A model generated the notes under the pieces. It was not told where the DNA came from, ran no database searches, and saw nothing but the letters and a program-made list of their open reading frames with translations. The translations under genes and the position numbers were made by a program. A stretch of 64,000 nt of DNA from JABMQF01 sp964563755 (GTDB lineage: Archaea; Nanobdellota; Nanobdellia; Woesearchaeales; UBA11576), in the NCBI GenBank assembly GCA_964563755.1, contig CAZLYC010000004.1:62001-126000 (forward strand), in the 5' to 3' direction. Shown piece by piece: positions 31,792 to 40,918 of this stretch. Each line of letters begins with the position of its first letter. The first letter of the stretch is position 1.

Positions 31792-33854
31792 GCAGAGCAA
31801 GATATTTCATTCCTGTATTGTTTTTCCTAGTCATAATAATGTCTTTTGGCATTTCGGCTGTAGAGCAGCCTGAAGTTGAAGGACTTTTGGCTGATACTCA
31901 GGGCTTGATGGATATGGTCGCGCAGGACGCTGCGGCAGACCCTGCATCATCAACTGGTGAGTTGCAGTACTTCAGGGATAATCAGGGCGAGATGGCTCCT
32001 GATGTCGCAGGTTCTGTAGATTCTGCCTTGTCTTCTCAGGGAGTTGACCCTGATGCGACTGTCGCTTCAACAAAGGACGGTGCGCAGGTTGAAAGCTCGT
32101 CATCTCCTTTGGCTATGATAATCATCATTGTAGTTATCGTCCTACTCGTTATCGGAGGAGGAGTCCTGGGATACAAGAAAAGGGACAGGCTTGCAAAGGC
32201 AGGCAGCGGAGCTGCAGATAAGGTAGTAGGTATATTCAGCAAGGCTGACAGGTTCGCGAAGATTTCAGAGGAGAAATATGCTATCGCGACAAAGAACCTT
32301 GAGCTTGCGGAAACTATAATCAAGGCTATAAATCCTGATGAGGAGAGAAAGCTTGCGAAGGCAAGAGTCAAGGTTTTCGAGGATAATATAGCATTGCTAA
32401 GAAAGCATAACTTCCCTACAACGACTTTATCCCTTGGTAAGGAGATAATAACAAAGCAGTTTGAGGCAAGGAGGACTGACCTTAAGGCAGACCTTGGCAA
32501 TGATGCTGCTGTCGACAAGCTTTTGGCTTTTGTGCTTAAGCTCCGGGAGAAGTATATCCATGATTGGAAGATTGATGTTCAGAAGATTGATATCTATAGT
32601 TATGATTTTTCAAAGGATTACGCAAGGCTTGCGATGGAGCATCCTGAAGAGGTTCTAAGCAGCTCAACTAAACAGATAGACGAGAACCTGAAGAGGTTTT
32701 CTAAGCTGCTTCAGGAGCAGAAAAATCTCCTGCCTAAACGTATCGCAAGCAATGCGGATGCAGATGTGAAGTCGAAGTTACAGCACCTGAATGAGGTCGT
32801 ATTGTATGTCCAGGCCCAGAGGCTTGAGGATGTGCTGAAGTTCTTCAAGGTATTGTCTGAATCTGACCAGAAGTCAAGGTATATTGCGGTCCAGTCATTC
32901 AAGCGCCCTGCGACTGAGTTGAAAGTTGCTGTGATGCAGGAGCTGGACATAGAGAAGGAACTACTTCAGAAGAAAGTGAAGGAGCAGAAGGAAGTGAAGA
33001 AAGAAGAGAAGAAGAAGGAAGAGCCGAAGAAGACAGAATCTGCTAAAAAAGTAGAACCTGCAGTTCCAAAGCCTCAAGATTCAAAAAAAGATGCTCAGAA
33101 GAAGGAAGATGCGGCAAGGAGGGACACAGTGATCACTCCTGCTGATAAAGAAAAGGCGGCAGCAGCGCAGGTTGAACAGGCAAAGCCTGACGAACCTGTA
33201 GATTTCAACGGCAAGAAACTTTTGAAGAGCCAGTATGTTGCGCTAAAAGAGCTCGCTTCCCAGTTCAAGAAGACTCCTGAAGAGATGTTTCCAGAAGGTG
33301 CTGTCTGTAAGATAGACGGAAAAGATGTCCAGAGGCTTGTTGTCGGGAATGGTCTTGTATTGCAGCTCTGCACCGATGGATTCAAGGTCACAGGGTTTTT
33401 TGGAAAAGTGCTTAAGATTCCAGCTGAGTTTTCAGCATTGAAGAAGCTTGTATGCAGCGACAATGGTTTCACTAAGTTAGTCCTTCCGGATTCTTTAAGC
33501 CAAATAAGGGAGTTTGATTGCAGGGACAATGAGTTAAAAGAGCTCAATCTTCCCAAGGAACTGCCTGTTCTGCAGGTTCTGTTCTGCGGAGGGAATGTGC
33601 TAAAAGAGCTTGTGCTTCCTGAGAAGATGCCTAACCTCGCGATACTTGCCTGCAGCGGTAATAATATCAAAAAGATGGTCATACCTTCAACTTTTGTTAA
33701 GTTGACGCACTTGAATGTCGCAAACAATCCTAAATTGGTCCTGGAGCTGCCTGATAAGCTGCCTTCACTAAAGGTTGTTTGGTGCGAGAAGACCAGCGTG
33801 AATATCAACTGGGTCAACAAGCTTAGGGATTCAGGAGTCTTTGTTCACTCTTGA
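31788..33854 (+). CDS. membrane-anchored protein with C-terminal leucine-rich repeats
   Basis: The 688-residue protein has a signal sequence (1-24), a short acidic extracellular part, one membrane helix (~105-127, AMIIIIVVIVLLVIGGGVLGY) and basic residues after it. A long helical region, a Lys/Glu-rich linker (~395-450) and a C-terminal LRR array (KIPAEFSALKKLVCSDN, LVLPDSLSQIREFDCRDN, LNLPKELPVLQVLFCGGN, LVLPEKMPNLAILACSGN) follow. By the topology rule the LRRs would be cytoplasmic. It overlaps the Cys-rich gene, so the pair may form one surface complex linking outside to inside. Confidence 0.75.
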   Translation: MSRARYFIPVLFFLVIIMSFGISAVEQPEVEGLLADTQGLMDMVAQDAAADPASSTGELQYFRDNQGEMAPDVAGSVDSALSSQGVDPDATVASTKDGAQVESSSSPLAMIIIIVVIVLLVIGGGVLGYKKRDRLAKAGSGAADKVVGIFSKADRFAKISEEKYAIATKNLELAETIIKAINPDEERKLAKARVKVFEDNIALLRKHNFPTTTLSLGKEIITKQFEARRTDLKADLGNDAAVDKLLAFVLKLREKYIHDWKIDVQKIDIYSYDFSKDYARLAMEHPEEVLSSSTKQIDENLKRFSKLLQEQKNLLPKRIASNADADVKSKLQHLNEVVLYVQAQRLEDVLKFFKVLSESDQKSRYIAVQSFKRPATELKVAVMQELDIEKELLQKKVKEQKEVKKEEKKKEEPKKTESAKKVEPAVPKPQDSKKDAQKKEDAARRDTVITPADKEKAAAAQVEQAKPDEPVDFNGKKLLKSQYVALKELASQFKKTPEEMFPEGAVCKIDGKDVQRLVVGNGLVLQLCTDGFKVTGFFGKVLKIPAEFSALKKLVCSDNGFTKLVLPDSLSQIREFDCRDNELKELNLPKELPVLQVLFCGGNVLKELVLPEKMPNLAILACSGNNIKKMVIPSTFVKLTHLNVANNPKLVLELPDKLPSLKVVWCEKTSVNINWVNKLRDSGVFVHS

Positions 33855-33888
33855 TTGTTAGTGTGTTCATTATTGTTTTAACTTGATT

Positions 33889-34716
33889 CTAGACCTGCCT
33901 GTCGACTATCATGTCTTTTCCCAGATGTTTTGTGACATTCTTCTGGTACCTGAACACAGCATCATTCTCTGACATGTAAGCATATTCTTTCTTTATCTCG
34001 TCGATTGTAGGGGCAGGAATGCCCTTTAGGATGTTGAATATGGCTGGGTTCTTCACAGCTTCGCGTCCTATCATCGCGCCCTTGCAGCCATAGCTTTCCA
34101 TCTTCTCTATATCCTGCTTTGTCTTGATGTCTCCGTTTGCGATTATTGTCTTTCCTGTCGCGCAGCATTCCGGGAACACGTTCCAGTCTGCTTTCTCCCT
34201 GTAGCTCTGCGCACCGTCCCTTGCATGGACTATGAAGAAATCAGCGTCGACTGAGTTTATCAGGTTGAGATATGCCTTGTTCTGGCGTTCGTAATTGTTG
34301 AGTCCTAGCCTGAGCTTTATGCTCGCCTCGTATCCCCTGTCTTTCACTATCTCGATTATCTTGCGTGCTTTTGTTATGCGTTTCATCATTGCGCAGCCCA
34401 TGCCATTATTAACAAGATTGGGCGCAGGGCAGCCCATGTTTATGTTGAATCCTAGGAATCCTTTCTTAGGTTCATACATCGAGAGGAATTTCTTGTACCA
34501 CATCTCCTTGTGGCCAATCAGCTGGACTATTGTGGGAGTTCCGTCGAGTATCTTGAGCCTCTCCCATGTGCTCTTGTTCTTTTTTGCGAGAGATTCGACC
34601 CTGACGAGCTCTGTGAATGTTATATCTGCGCCGTATTTGTGGCAGAGTTTCCTGAATACTTCGTTAGTTATATCTTCCATGGGGGCAAGCATATAGGTGA
34701 ATTTGTCGAATTTCAT
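33889..34716 (-). CDS. tRNA-dihydrouridine synthase
   Basis: The 275-residue protein starts with the FMN-binding YMLAPMEDITN. NINMGCPAPNLVNNGMGCAMM contains the catalytic Cys, and IVHARDGAQSYREKADW, IANGDI and GREAVKNPAIF complete the Dus barrel. It reduces uridines in tRNA with FMN and NAD(P)H. It is somewhat short because the C-terminal helical domain is reduced, as in other archaeal Dus. It overlaps the MFS gene upstream by 4 bases. Confidence 0.9.
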   Translation of the reverse strand: MKFDKFTYMLAPMEDITNEVFRKLCHKYGADITFTELVRVESLAKKNKSTWERLKILDGTPTIVQLIGHKEMWYKKFLSMYEPKKGFLGFNINMGCPAPNLVNNGMGCAMMKRITKARKIIEIVKDRGYEASIKLRLGLNNYERQNKAYLNLINSVDADFFIVHARDGAQSYREKADWNVFPECCATGKTIIANGDIKTKQDIEKMESYGCKGAMIGREAVKNPAIFNILKGIPAPTIDEIKKEYAYMSENDAVFRYQKNVTKHLGKDMIVDRQV

Positions 34717-36074
34717 TTTTTGTCCTTTTTCTCGTGTATTTTCTCGTTATATGGCAGGAGTGTTATCATCCTGTGCATTATTCCTGCTGTAGGCAGTATC
34801 ATTGCTGCCTTTATGAAAAGCCTTGTGTATGTTATGCTCTCGACGGTCCTGACTTCTTTTAGCATAGGTATGAATGTCGCGGAAGCGATGTAGCGTGCAG
34901 CGAAACTCATGATGAACACGATTATGTAGCTGGAGAAGAATATATGGTTGTATTTGACTATGATGCTTCCTAGCATCGCTCCTATGAATATCGCGACCCC
35001 ATTAAGCACATTGTAGTATGCTACACATGTCGCCCTCTTCTCAGGCGTTGTGGCGTCGAATATGAAATCCATCGTCGCAAGCTCGAATCCTGCCCAGGAG
35101 AGTCCGCTGTATATCTGGACCAGTATCAGCCACCAGACGTTTGTTGATATCGCCCATAGGAAAGGTACAAGTGGCATAGTAAAAGCTGCTAGTGTGAATA
35201 ATTTCTTTGTGCCGTACCGGTCTATCGCTTTTCCCCATAACGGCATGGTAAGGTATTTGACTATTATTGCTGTGCCTGTCACTATAGTGAATGTCATGTA
35301 GCCGAACTTGAGGTCATTCAGCATGTATGCTGTGAAGAAAGGCGCCGCGATATAGACTGAGAAGTTCATCATGCAGAGGTACAGGACGAATAGGCCGAAG
35401 TTCCTGTGGCCTGCCTGTTTTATGAATTCTAGAAGGCTGAACTCTGCTGATTTTGATATCGCGAATGGCGGCTCGTATTTCTTGAGTAGATAGGCGAACG
35501 ATCCTATCCTGAACATGAGCGCTAGTCCGAATAGTATTGTGAATCCTATGTATTGTGTTTTATCCCCGTTGGTGTATTGCTGAAGCACGTATCCGCCGAT
35601 GAGGAATGTGAAGAAAGCTACAAGTCCTGCAATCTCATTCCTTTTGCCGAAGTATTTTCCGCGTTCGTTGTCTTTTACAAGGTCTCCCATCCAGCTGTTC
35701 CATGCGGGGCTGAGAATCATTCCGAACATGAAGTAGATGCACGTGAATAATATGAGGTGGAATACCCTCATCTCTCCGAAGAAGAAAACTAGCGCTATTG
35801 GTATGTACATAAGCCCTTGCAGCAGGGCGAAGAAAGCGACCATCCTCTTTCTTGTCTTGAATATCTTGAGAAGCTTGTTTGAGTATATCTCGCTGATAGA
35901 ACCGAGAGCATAAGGCAATGATCCGATAAGTCCTAGCTGGAAGCTGGTGGCTTTCAGGAATACAGCAAATACTGACAGGAATGACTCTCCCAAACCAACC
36001 ATCGCGGAGTATAATGCTCCGTCAAGTATGGAATACTTAAGGCTCTTTTTGATTTTGTCCTTTGTGTCGTCCAT
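34713..36074 (-). CDS. MFS transporter, 12 membrane helices
   Basis: The 453-residue protein has about twelve hydrophobic helices and the MFS loop 2-3 motif in a weak form (YSNKLLKIFKTRKRMV), plus DNERGKYFGKRNEIAG, which resembles the sugar or drug efflux subfamilies. There is no signal for the substrate. Its last codon overlaps the dus start, probably by chance of operon packing. Confidence 0.85.
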   Translation of the reverse strand: MDDTKDKIKKSLKYSILDGALYSAMVGLGESFLSVFAVFLKATSFQLGLIGSLPYALGSISEIYSNKLLKIFKTRKRMVAFFALLQGLMYIPIALVFFFGEMRVFHLILFTCIYFMFGMILSPAWNSWMGDLVKDNERGKYFGKRNEIAGLVAFFTFLIGGYVLQQYTNGDKTQYIGFTILFGLALMFRIGSFAYLLKKYEPPFAISKSAEFSLLEFIKQAGHRNFGLFVLYLCMMNFSVYIAAPFFTAYMLNDLKFGYMTFTIVTGTAIIVKYLTMPLWGKAIDRYGTKKLFTLAAFTMPLVPFLWAISTNVWWLILVQIYSGLSWAGFELATMDFIFDATTPEKRATCVAYYNVLNGVAIFIGAMLGSIIVKYNHIFFSSYIIVFIMSFAARYIASATFIPMLKEVRTVESITYTRLFIKAAMILPTAGIMHRMITLLPYNEKIHEKKDKK

Positions 36075-36160
36075 GCTGCCTCTTTTTTCTTAAAATCTTT
36101 TGTCTGGTTATTTATAAATCCTGCTTTGGTGTTTTTTTTCTTATTTTTCTTGTCTTTGCT

Positions 36161-37006
36161 TTATCTTATCTTTATCTGAGGTTTAATCGCTCTTATTCCT
36201 GATGACTTCTCATGGAATTGCACGTTCTCGAATCCTGCTTCCTTGAGCTTTTTGGCTATTGTGAGGTTGAACTGCTCGCCTTTTGTCTTTCCTGGCAGCG
36301 GGCTGTAGTGATATAGGATGCCTCCATGGTCAAGCACCCTGTAAAGCTCAGAGTAGAAATCCCTTGAGTATAATTCCGGGCTTCGTTTGACTGTTGGCGG
36401 GTCATGTATTATCCTCTTGAAATGCTGTTTGCCGAATTTTTTTATTCCCTCTGTGACATCTTCCCTGTGCAGTGTTATCTTCGGGTTCGTGAAGACCTCT
36501 CTTGAGTAGGGGTTTATCTCATCTAGGAAAAGGACGTTCTTGTCGCGCTCAAACGTATGGACTTCTTCTGCTTCTTTGGCAGCCATTATCGCGGTGTATC
36601 CTGAGCCGCAGCACGTGTCAAGCACTTTTCCGACCACTGGTTTAATCTCGTCTATCTTTGTCTGCGTATCCTGCTTAGGGGAGATGTGCGTGTGCCTGTG
36701 CATGGGTGTTGAGGAGAGTCCGAATGTCGGCCAGTCTGATGTCGGTATGAGCTTATAGTAAAGATTTGTCTCGTCAGAGAAGACTGCTATCTTTTTCAGC
36801 TGGTTCTCTTCTATCACATAGAGGAAGTGGTCTTTGAGCTTTTCAAAATCTGCAAGAGGTATTTTCTGCTCTCCTATAATGACCATTCCTTCTTTTTTCT
36901 TTATCCTTGTCTTTGTCATTCCTAAGTCTAATGATATGTCGAAATCTTCCGCTCTTGCGAATATTATCTCGTTAGCTTGTTTCGTTGATATTACAAGATA
37001 GCTCAT
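36161..37006 (-). CDS. archaeal SAM-dependent methyltransferase (COG2521-like)
   Basis: In the 281-residue protein an N-terminal ~90 residues precede the methyltransferase core: VLDTCCGSGYTAIMAAK (SAM loop), FERDKNVL, REDVTEG and IIHDPPT (catalytic-loop region), then LYRVLDHGGILYHYSP. The pattern is that of the predicted archaeal methyltransferases of COG2521. The gene overlaps truD by 4 bases, which hints at an RNA-modification role. The substrate is unknown. Confidence 0.75.
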   Translation of the reverse strand: MSYLVISTKQANEIIFARAEDFDISLDLGMTKTRIKKKEGMVIIGEQKIPLADFEKLKDHFLYVIEENQLKKIAVFSDETNLYYKLIPTSDWPTFGLSSTPMHRHTHISPKQDTQTKIDEIKPVVGKVLDTCCGSGYTAIMAAKEAEEVHTFERDKNVLFLDEINPYSREVFTNPKITLHREDVTEGIKKFGKQHFKRIIHDPPTVKRSPELYSRDFYSELYRVLDHGGILYHYSPLPGKTKGEQFNLTIAKKLKEAGFENVQFHEKSSGIRAIKPQIKIR

Positions 37007-38169
37007 TGCAGGAACATCCTTTTTGTTATGATTGTGGCATAGCTGCCTTTCGGAAGAGTGAATTCCAGCGTCATTTTGAACTTGTTTCTCCTCCCTTGGT
37101 CATTGAGCTCGTCTATTTTGGGTGAAGACATGATAAAACCTGTCGGGTAAGTTATTGTTGATCGCATCTGGCGCTTGAACTCATTTCCTGTATTTTTCTT
37201 TATGTCTAGTTCTTCGATGCCTGCTCCTTTTTTTGCGAGGACTTTGTCTATCATCCTTTTCTCGTCGTCTTTTAGCTTGGAGTCAGGGCTTATCATCGGA
37301 AATTTAGGTGGTAGTCTGTTCAGCTGTTGTTTTTTCACGTCGTTATATAACAGCAGCTCTCCTACGTTGTACTTTATTTTGAATATTCTATTTGGATCGA
37401 TTGTGTCTTTTATTATCTGCTTGATGCATTCGTTCCAGATGTAGCTTTGGTATGATGATATGAACATGTTTCTTAGATTGTTGGGTATTGCATTGTATGC
37501 TGCGAGCCAGCTTCGTGTCTTCTTGTATTCCTCGACGATTCTTGAGAGAGTCTTGTTTTTTATGTTCAGTTTTTCGATATCATGCCACTCTTCGAGAAGT
37601 TTGCGTTTATCTTCTTTGACTGCTGCTTTCTCGTGTCGGGTATATTGTGTAAGGTACTGCTTGACCGCGCTTTCGTAATCCTTCGCTATCACGTGGCTTG
37701 CTATGAATTCGCCTCCTGTGGCGCTCCCGAATCTTTGAGAGTCAAAATAGTTAGGCACTCCTTCTGTTTCGATGCCTCTTGCTTGCTCTTCTGCCACTGA
37801 GATGTCTTTTCTTCCTAAGTCTCTTATGGTTATCTTGAACCGATTCCCGCTAAGGTCTCCTATCTGTATAGGGTTGTTCGTGTAGCCTATGTTCTTTATA
37901 TCGAAATTATTCTCTTTTAGCGTCTTTATTTCATATTGCGCTGGCAATGTCATGTACTGTTTTGTGAATGCGTATTTGTCTTTTAGTCCTGCGATGCCGA
38001 ACTCATTTGCAGGTATATTGTTCTTTTTTGAAAGATAATCTATCAGGTAGAATGTCTCTAGTCCTTTCTTCTGTAGCAGGTATAGCTTGAATTTGCCAGT
38101 GGTTGTCTGGGGTTTTATCGTTGATATCTCTTCAACTACGAAGTCTTCTGGGATCTGTCTTAGTTTCAT
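37003..38169 (-). CDS. truD: tRNA pseudouridine(13) synthase
   Basis: The 388-residue protein has FVVEEI at the start, the catalytic Asp64 in GIAGLKDKYAFTKQ, GNRFKITIRDL, VPNYFDSQRFGS and YPTG near the end, all TruD signatures. Archaeal TruD/Pus7 makes pseudouridine 13 (and often 35) in tRNA. Length is normal. It is transcribed with the methyltransferase gene downstream and has a TATA-like TTTATAAATA region upstream at about 38195. Confidence 0.93.
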   Translation of the reverse strand: MKLRQIPEDFVVEEISTIKPQTTTGKFKLYLLQKKGLETFYLIDYLSKKNNIPANEFGIAGLKDKYAFTKQYMTLPAQYEIKTLKENNFDIKNIGYTNNPIQIGDLSGNRFKITIRDLGRKDISVAEEQARGIETEGVPNYFDSQRFGSATGGEFIASHVIAKDYESAVKQYLTQYTRHEKAAVKEDKRKLLEEWHDIEKLNIKNKTLSRIVEEYKKTRSWLAAYNAIPNNLRNMFISSYQSYIWNECIKQIIKDTIDPNRIFKIKYNVGELLLYNDVKKQQLNRLPPKFPMISPDSKLKDDEKRMIDKVLAKKGAGIEELDIKKNTGNEFKRQMRSTITYPTGFIMSSPKIDELNDQGRRNKFKMTLEFTLPKGSYATIITKRMFLQ

Positions 38170-38306
38170 GATTCTTGTCTGTTTGGGCGGTTTTATAAAT
38201 ATTCTTGGTTTGCGGTTATTTGATGCGGTTGTCGTTTTAAGAAGCTATAAACCTATTCTAACGAGTTTTAACATTAACCACTATCGAGGGACAAAAATAC
38301 GAAAAG

Positions 38307-38316
38307 TTTATAAATA
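38307..38316 (+). promoter_or_regulatory. TATA box, leaderless start
   Basis: TTTATAAATA is centred 25 bases before the GTG at 38337, so transcription should begin at or very near the start codon; no Shine-Dalgarno is seen. Confidence 0.55.
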
Positions 38317-38336
38317 GGAAGCGTAAACTTTGTTCG

Positions 38337-39932
38337 GTGTTGAGCATCGAAGAGCATAGGGATTCACGTAAAGAGCTTTCTGACATACTTCAAGGTAGGG
38401 ACCAGTATTGGAACCTTGACAAGAGGTATGATGCATTATCTGAATTCATAAAGACCTGCGATGATGAGGAGACCCTTGTCTCTTTGCTTGATTATGTTGA
38501 CAACAAGCAGAGCAAGAACCGGGACACAGAACAGAAGAAAGAGGGATTATACTCTTCGCTTAGGGACAAGATAAAAGATATCATATCTGAAGAGCCTGAC
38601 AAGGGCAAGAGACATTTCGAGTACCTGATAACTGAGTTTGAGGGCAAGGGAAAGACATTTTTCTACAAGGATAGGCTGGACAAGATATGTTCAGACCTGG
38701 AAAACGCGAAGCTTGATGATGTATCATCTGAAGACATAGTTGATCTGCAGTTGCTTTACGAGAAGGTTAAGAACAGTTCTTACCTTAGGGCCAAGATGGA
38801 GAAGACTCCTGAACTCAGGATGGATGTTTCATACGCTCTCTGGGAGATAAAGAACAAGATAGATGCTGCGAAGTCAGCATACAAAAAGCAGGTTTGGGAC
38901 AAGAGAAAGAAAGCAGTTGAAAGATTCGCTTCAAATCCTGCTATTCCCTATTTGATGGCATTCATTACTGCTGTCGCTCCTATGAGCATCTCAAATGAGC
39001 CCGAGAAAGATGCAGTTCCTGCAAGACAGGAAGTTTCTTTTGATTTTTCAAACGTAGATATAGAGTCAGATTCAGACCTTTCTGGATTGATGAAAAACTT
39101 GAGCAAGAGCCTGAACAGCAATGTGGACGTCCCTATACTTGTGTATCATGCTCTAGGAAAAGACGATTCTGGGATAACTGTGACGCCTAGTCAGTTCAGG
39201 AAGCACCTGAAGATGCTGTATGATGAAGGCTACACTCTCATCTCGATGAAAGAATATGAGGAGCGTGATTTCACGGATGTCCCTGAAGGAAGGAAGCCTG
39301 TTGTCATAAGTTTTGACGATTCGACTTCAAGCCAGTTCCGGTACAAGAAACGTGCTTCTCCTGATGCAGATTTCGAGATAAGCCCAAACTGTGCGGTCGG
39401 CATAATGAAGAAGTTCTATGAATCGCATCCTGATTTTGGCATGAAGGGAATTTTCTTTGTCGATTTCCATGATGCTCCATTTGGCAATTCTGCTCTTGCA
39501 AGCCGCAAGCTCAACCAGCTGATAGATTTGGGCTTCGAGGTAGGAAGTCACGGTCACAAGCATATAGATATGCGCAAGTCTAGGACTGAGAAGATAAAGA
39601 AGGATGCAGATGGTTTCGCAGAAAGCATAACTTCTTTGCTCGGAGAGCGTGCGAGCGAAGTGAAGTACTTTGCTTATCCTTTCGGCGCATACAAGCGTGA
39701 CGAGAAGAAAGACCCCGTTGTCGGTTTTGAGAAAGGAAGTGTGAAGTTCGAAGCCGCTTTCGGCCCACTGACGACTATGAAGGCAAAACCGAAGCCGGTA
39801 ACCAATCAGAATCAGTGGAGGCAGCAGCGTGTGATGATAAGGAGCGATGTAGATGACGCTCGTTTCAGGCAGTATCTTGCAAGACGTGACGGTCAAGTTG
39901 AGAACAGGCCTGTGCTTGCTATGAGATTTTAG
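38337..39932 (+). CDS. membrane-anchored polysaccharide deacetylase (NodB/CE4)
   Basis: In the 531-residue protein ~195 helical residues precede a membrane-like segment (NPAIPYLMAFITAVAPMS, 200-217). The NodB domain runs from ~264 (VDVPILVYHAL) with motif 1 SFDDS (325-329), motif 2 SHGHKH (404-409) and motif 3 YFAYPFGAY. The metal triad D-H-H is intact. The family removes acetyl groups from N-acetylated sugars in chitin or peptidoglycan-like polymers. The GTG start fits the TATA distance. The L,D-transpeptidase gene is next on the same strand. Confidence 0.85.
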   Translation: MLSIEEHRDSRKELSDILQGRDQYWNLDKRYDALSEFIKTCDDEETLVSLLDYVDNKQSKNRDTEQKKEGLYSSLRDKIKDIISEEPDKGKRHFEYLITEFEGKGKTFFYKDRLDKICSDLENAKLDDVSSEDIVDLQLLYEKVKNSSYLRAKMEKTPELRMDVSYALWEIKNKIDAAKSAYKKQVWDKRKKAVERFASNPAIPYLMAFITAVAPMSISNEPEKDAVPARQEVSFDFSNVDIESDSDLSGLMKNLSKSLNSNVDVPILVYHALGKDDSGITVTPSQFRKHLKMLYDEGYTLISMKEYEERDFTDVPEGRKPVVISFDDSTSSQFRYKKRASPDADFEISPNCAVGIMKKFYESHPDFGMKGIFFVDFHDAPFGNSALASRKLNQLIDLGFEVGSHGHKHIDMRKSRTEKIKKDADGFAESITSLLGERASEVKYFAYPFGAYKRDEKKDPVVGFEKGSVKFEAAFGPLTTMKAKPKPVTNQNQWRQQRVMIRSDVDDARFRQYLARRDGQVENRPVLAMRF

Positions 39933-40059
39933 AAAACAGCTAATTTCTAGAAAACAGCTAATTATTACGTATTTATATCTTATTCTTGCGTGTTCTTTTC
40001 GGTTTGAAATGGAAATTCGCCGTTAGGTTTATTTTCCGTCGTGAGACGTCATTCTTTCT

Positions 40060-40851
40060 ATGTTTAGTCTCGCTAAAGGTATAGGTAGATATATCGGCAT
40101 CGCTGCGTTAGCGGTCGGCATGGCTTCAAGGCCTGTCTCTGCTGATAGCATAGACCGAGCAGTATGTGAAGCTGATGTGTGTCCGGTTAATTTCACAATC
40201 AAGAGTTATGAACATTCTAAATCTGAGTGCTCTCCTGATTTTCCAGACCCTTTCTCTGAGTCGAGTGTCAGCTGTTCTGCGGATATATCGGAGCAGGTGA
40301 ATTATCTGAAGTTGACGATAGACAAGTCAGATTATTCTTTGAGGCTTGATGCGATACTTGATTATGGTGCGCGCTGTACAATCGCATCACAGCGCACGAT
40401 TGTGGGGAAGAATGGGTGGGAGACTCCTGAGATGGAGCGGGTCATAGATTATGCGACGGTAAATCCTTACTGGCATATTCCAAAAAGCATACTTGCAGAG
40501 ATGACAGCTCAGCACTCTTCAGCATACATGCAGCAGTTCTATCATAAGGATGGTGTGTACATGCCTCCGGGCGAAAGGAACCCTCTTGGAAAAGTGGCGT
40601 TCAACATCAAGGATGGCAATGGAGTGAAGCTGCACGGCACTGTGAACAAGGATTTGTTTGACACCAAGAAAAGGGAGTACTCTCACGGCTGCATACGTAC
40701 AGAAGATGAAGTCTCTTTGCTGAAGATGATTGCTGAAGCAGCAGGCACTGTCGAAGGATGCGCAGGGGATTGCATCGACGAGAAAATAGCATCAGGCAAG
40801 ACAACCAGGATATCTTTCAAGCGGCCTGTGCTGATAAAGATAATAAAATGA
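40060..40851 (+). CDS. exported L,D-transpeptidase (YkuD domain)
   Basis: In the 263-residue protein the signal peptide is ~1-28 (GIAALAVGMASRPVSA). The catalytic domain has NPYWHIPKSI (135-144, as in YcbB-type enzymes), PPGERNPLG, LHGT (191-194) and SHGCIR (208-213) with nucleophile Cys211 and its His. Several further Cys may form disulfides. L,D-transpeptidases cross-link peptidoglycan stem peptides, so the gene is remarkable in an archaeon. CTCGCTAAAG lies at codons 4-6. A transferred gene acting on host or own wall polymers is inferred. Confidence 0.85.
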   Translation: MFSLAKGIGRYIGIAALAVGMASRPVSADSIDRAVCEADVCPVNFTIKSYEHSKSECSPDFPDPFSESSVSCSADISEQVNYLKLTIDKSDYSLRLDAILDYGARCTIASQRTIVGKNGWETPEMERVIDYATVNPYWHIPKSILAEMTAQHSSAYMQQFYHKDGVYMPPGERNPLGKVAFNIKDGNGVKLHGTVNKDLFDTKKREYSHGCIRTEDEVSLLKMIAEAAGTVEGCAGDCIDEKIASGKTTRISFKRPVLIKIIK

Positions 40852-40918
40852 ACTGTTTCTTGTTTTTCTTTTGCTAGAAAATCGAATGCTTTATAAATAA
40901 AAATCATATCGATACATC

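Noticed and set aside
33095..33820. A 241-residue minus-strand frame opposite the LRR region.
   Set aside because: Its periodicity mirrors the LRR repeats of the sense strand and no start signal is present.
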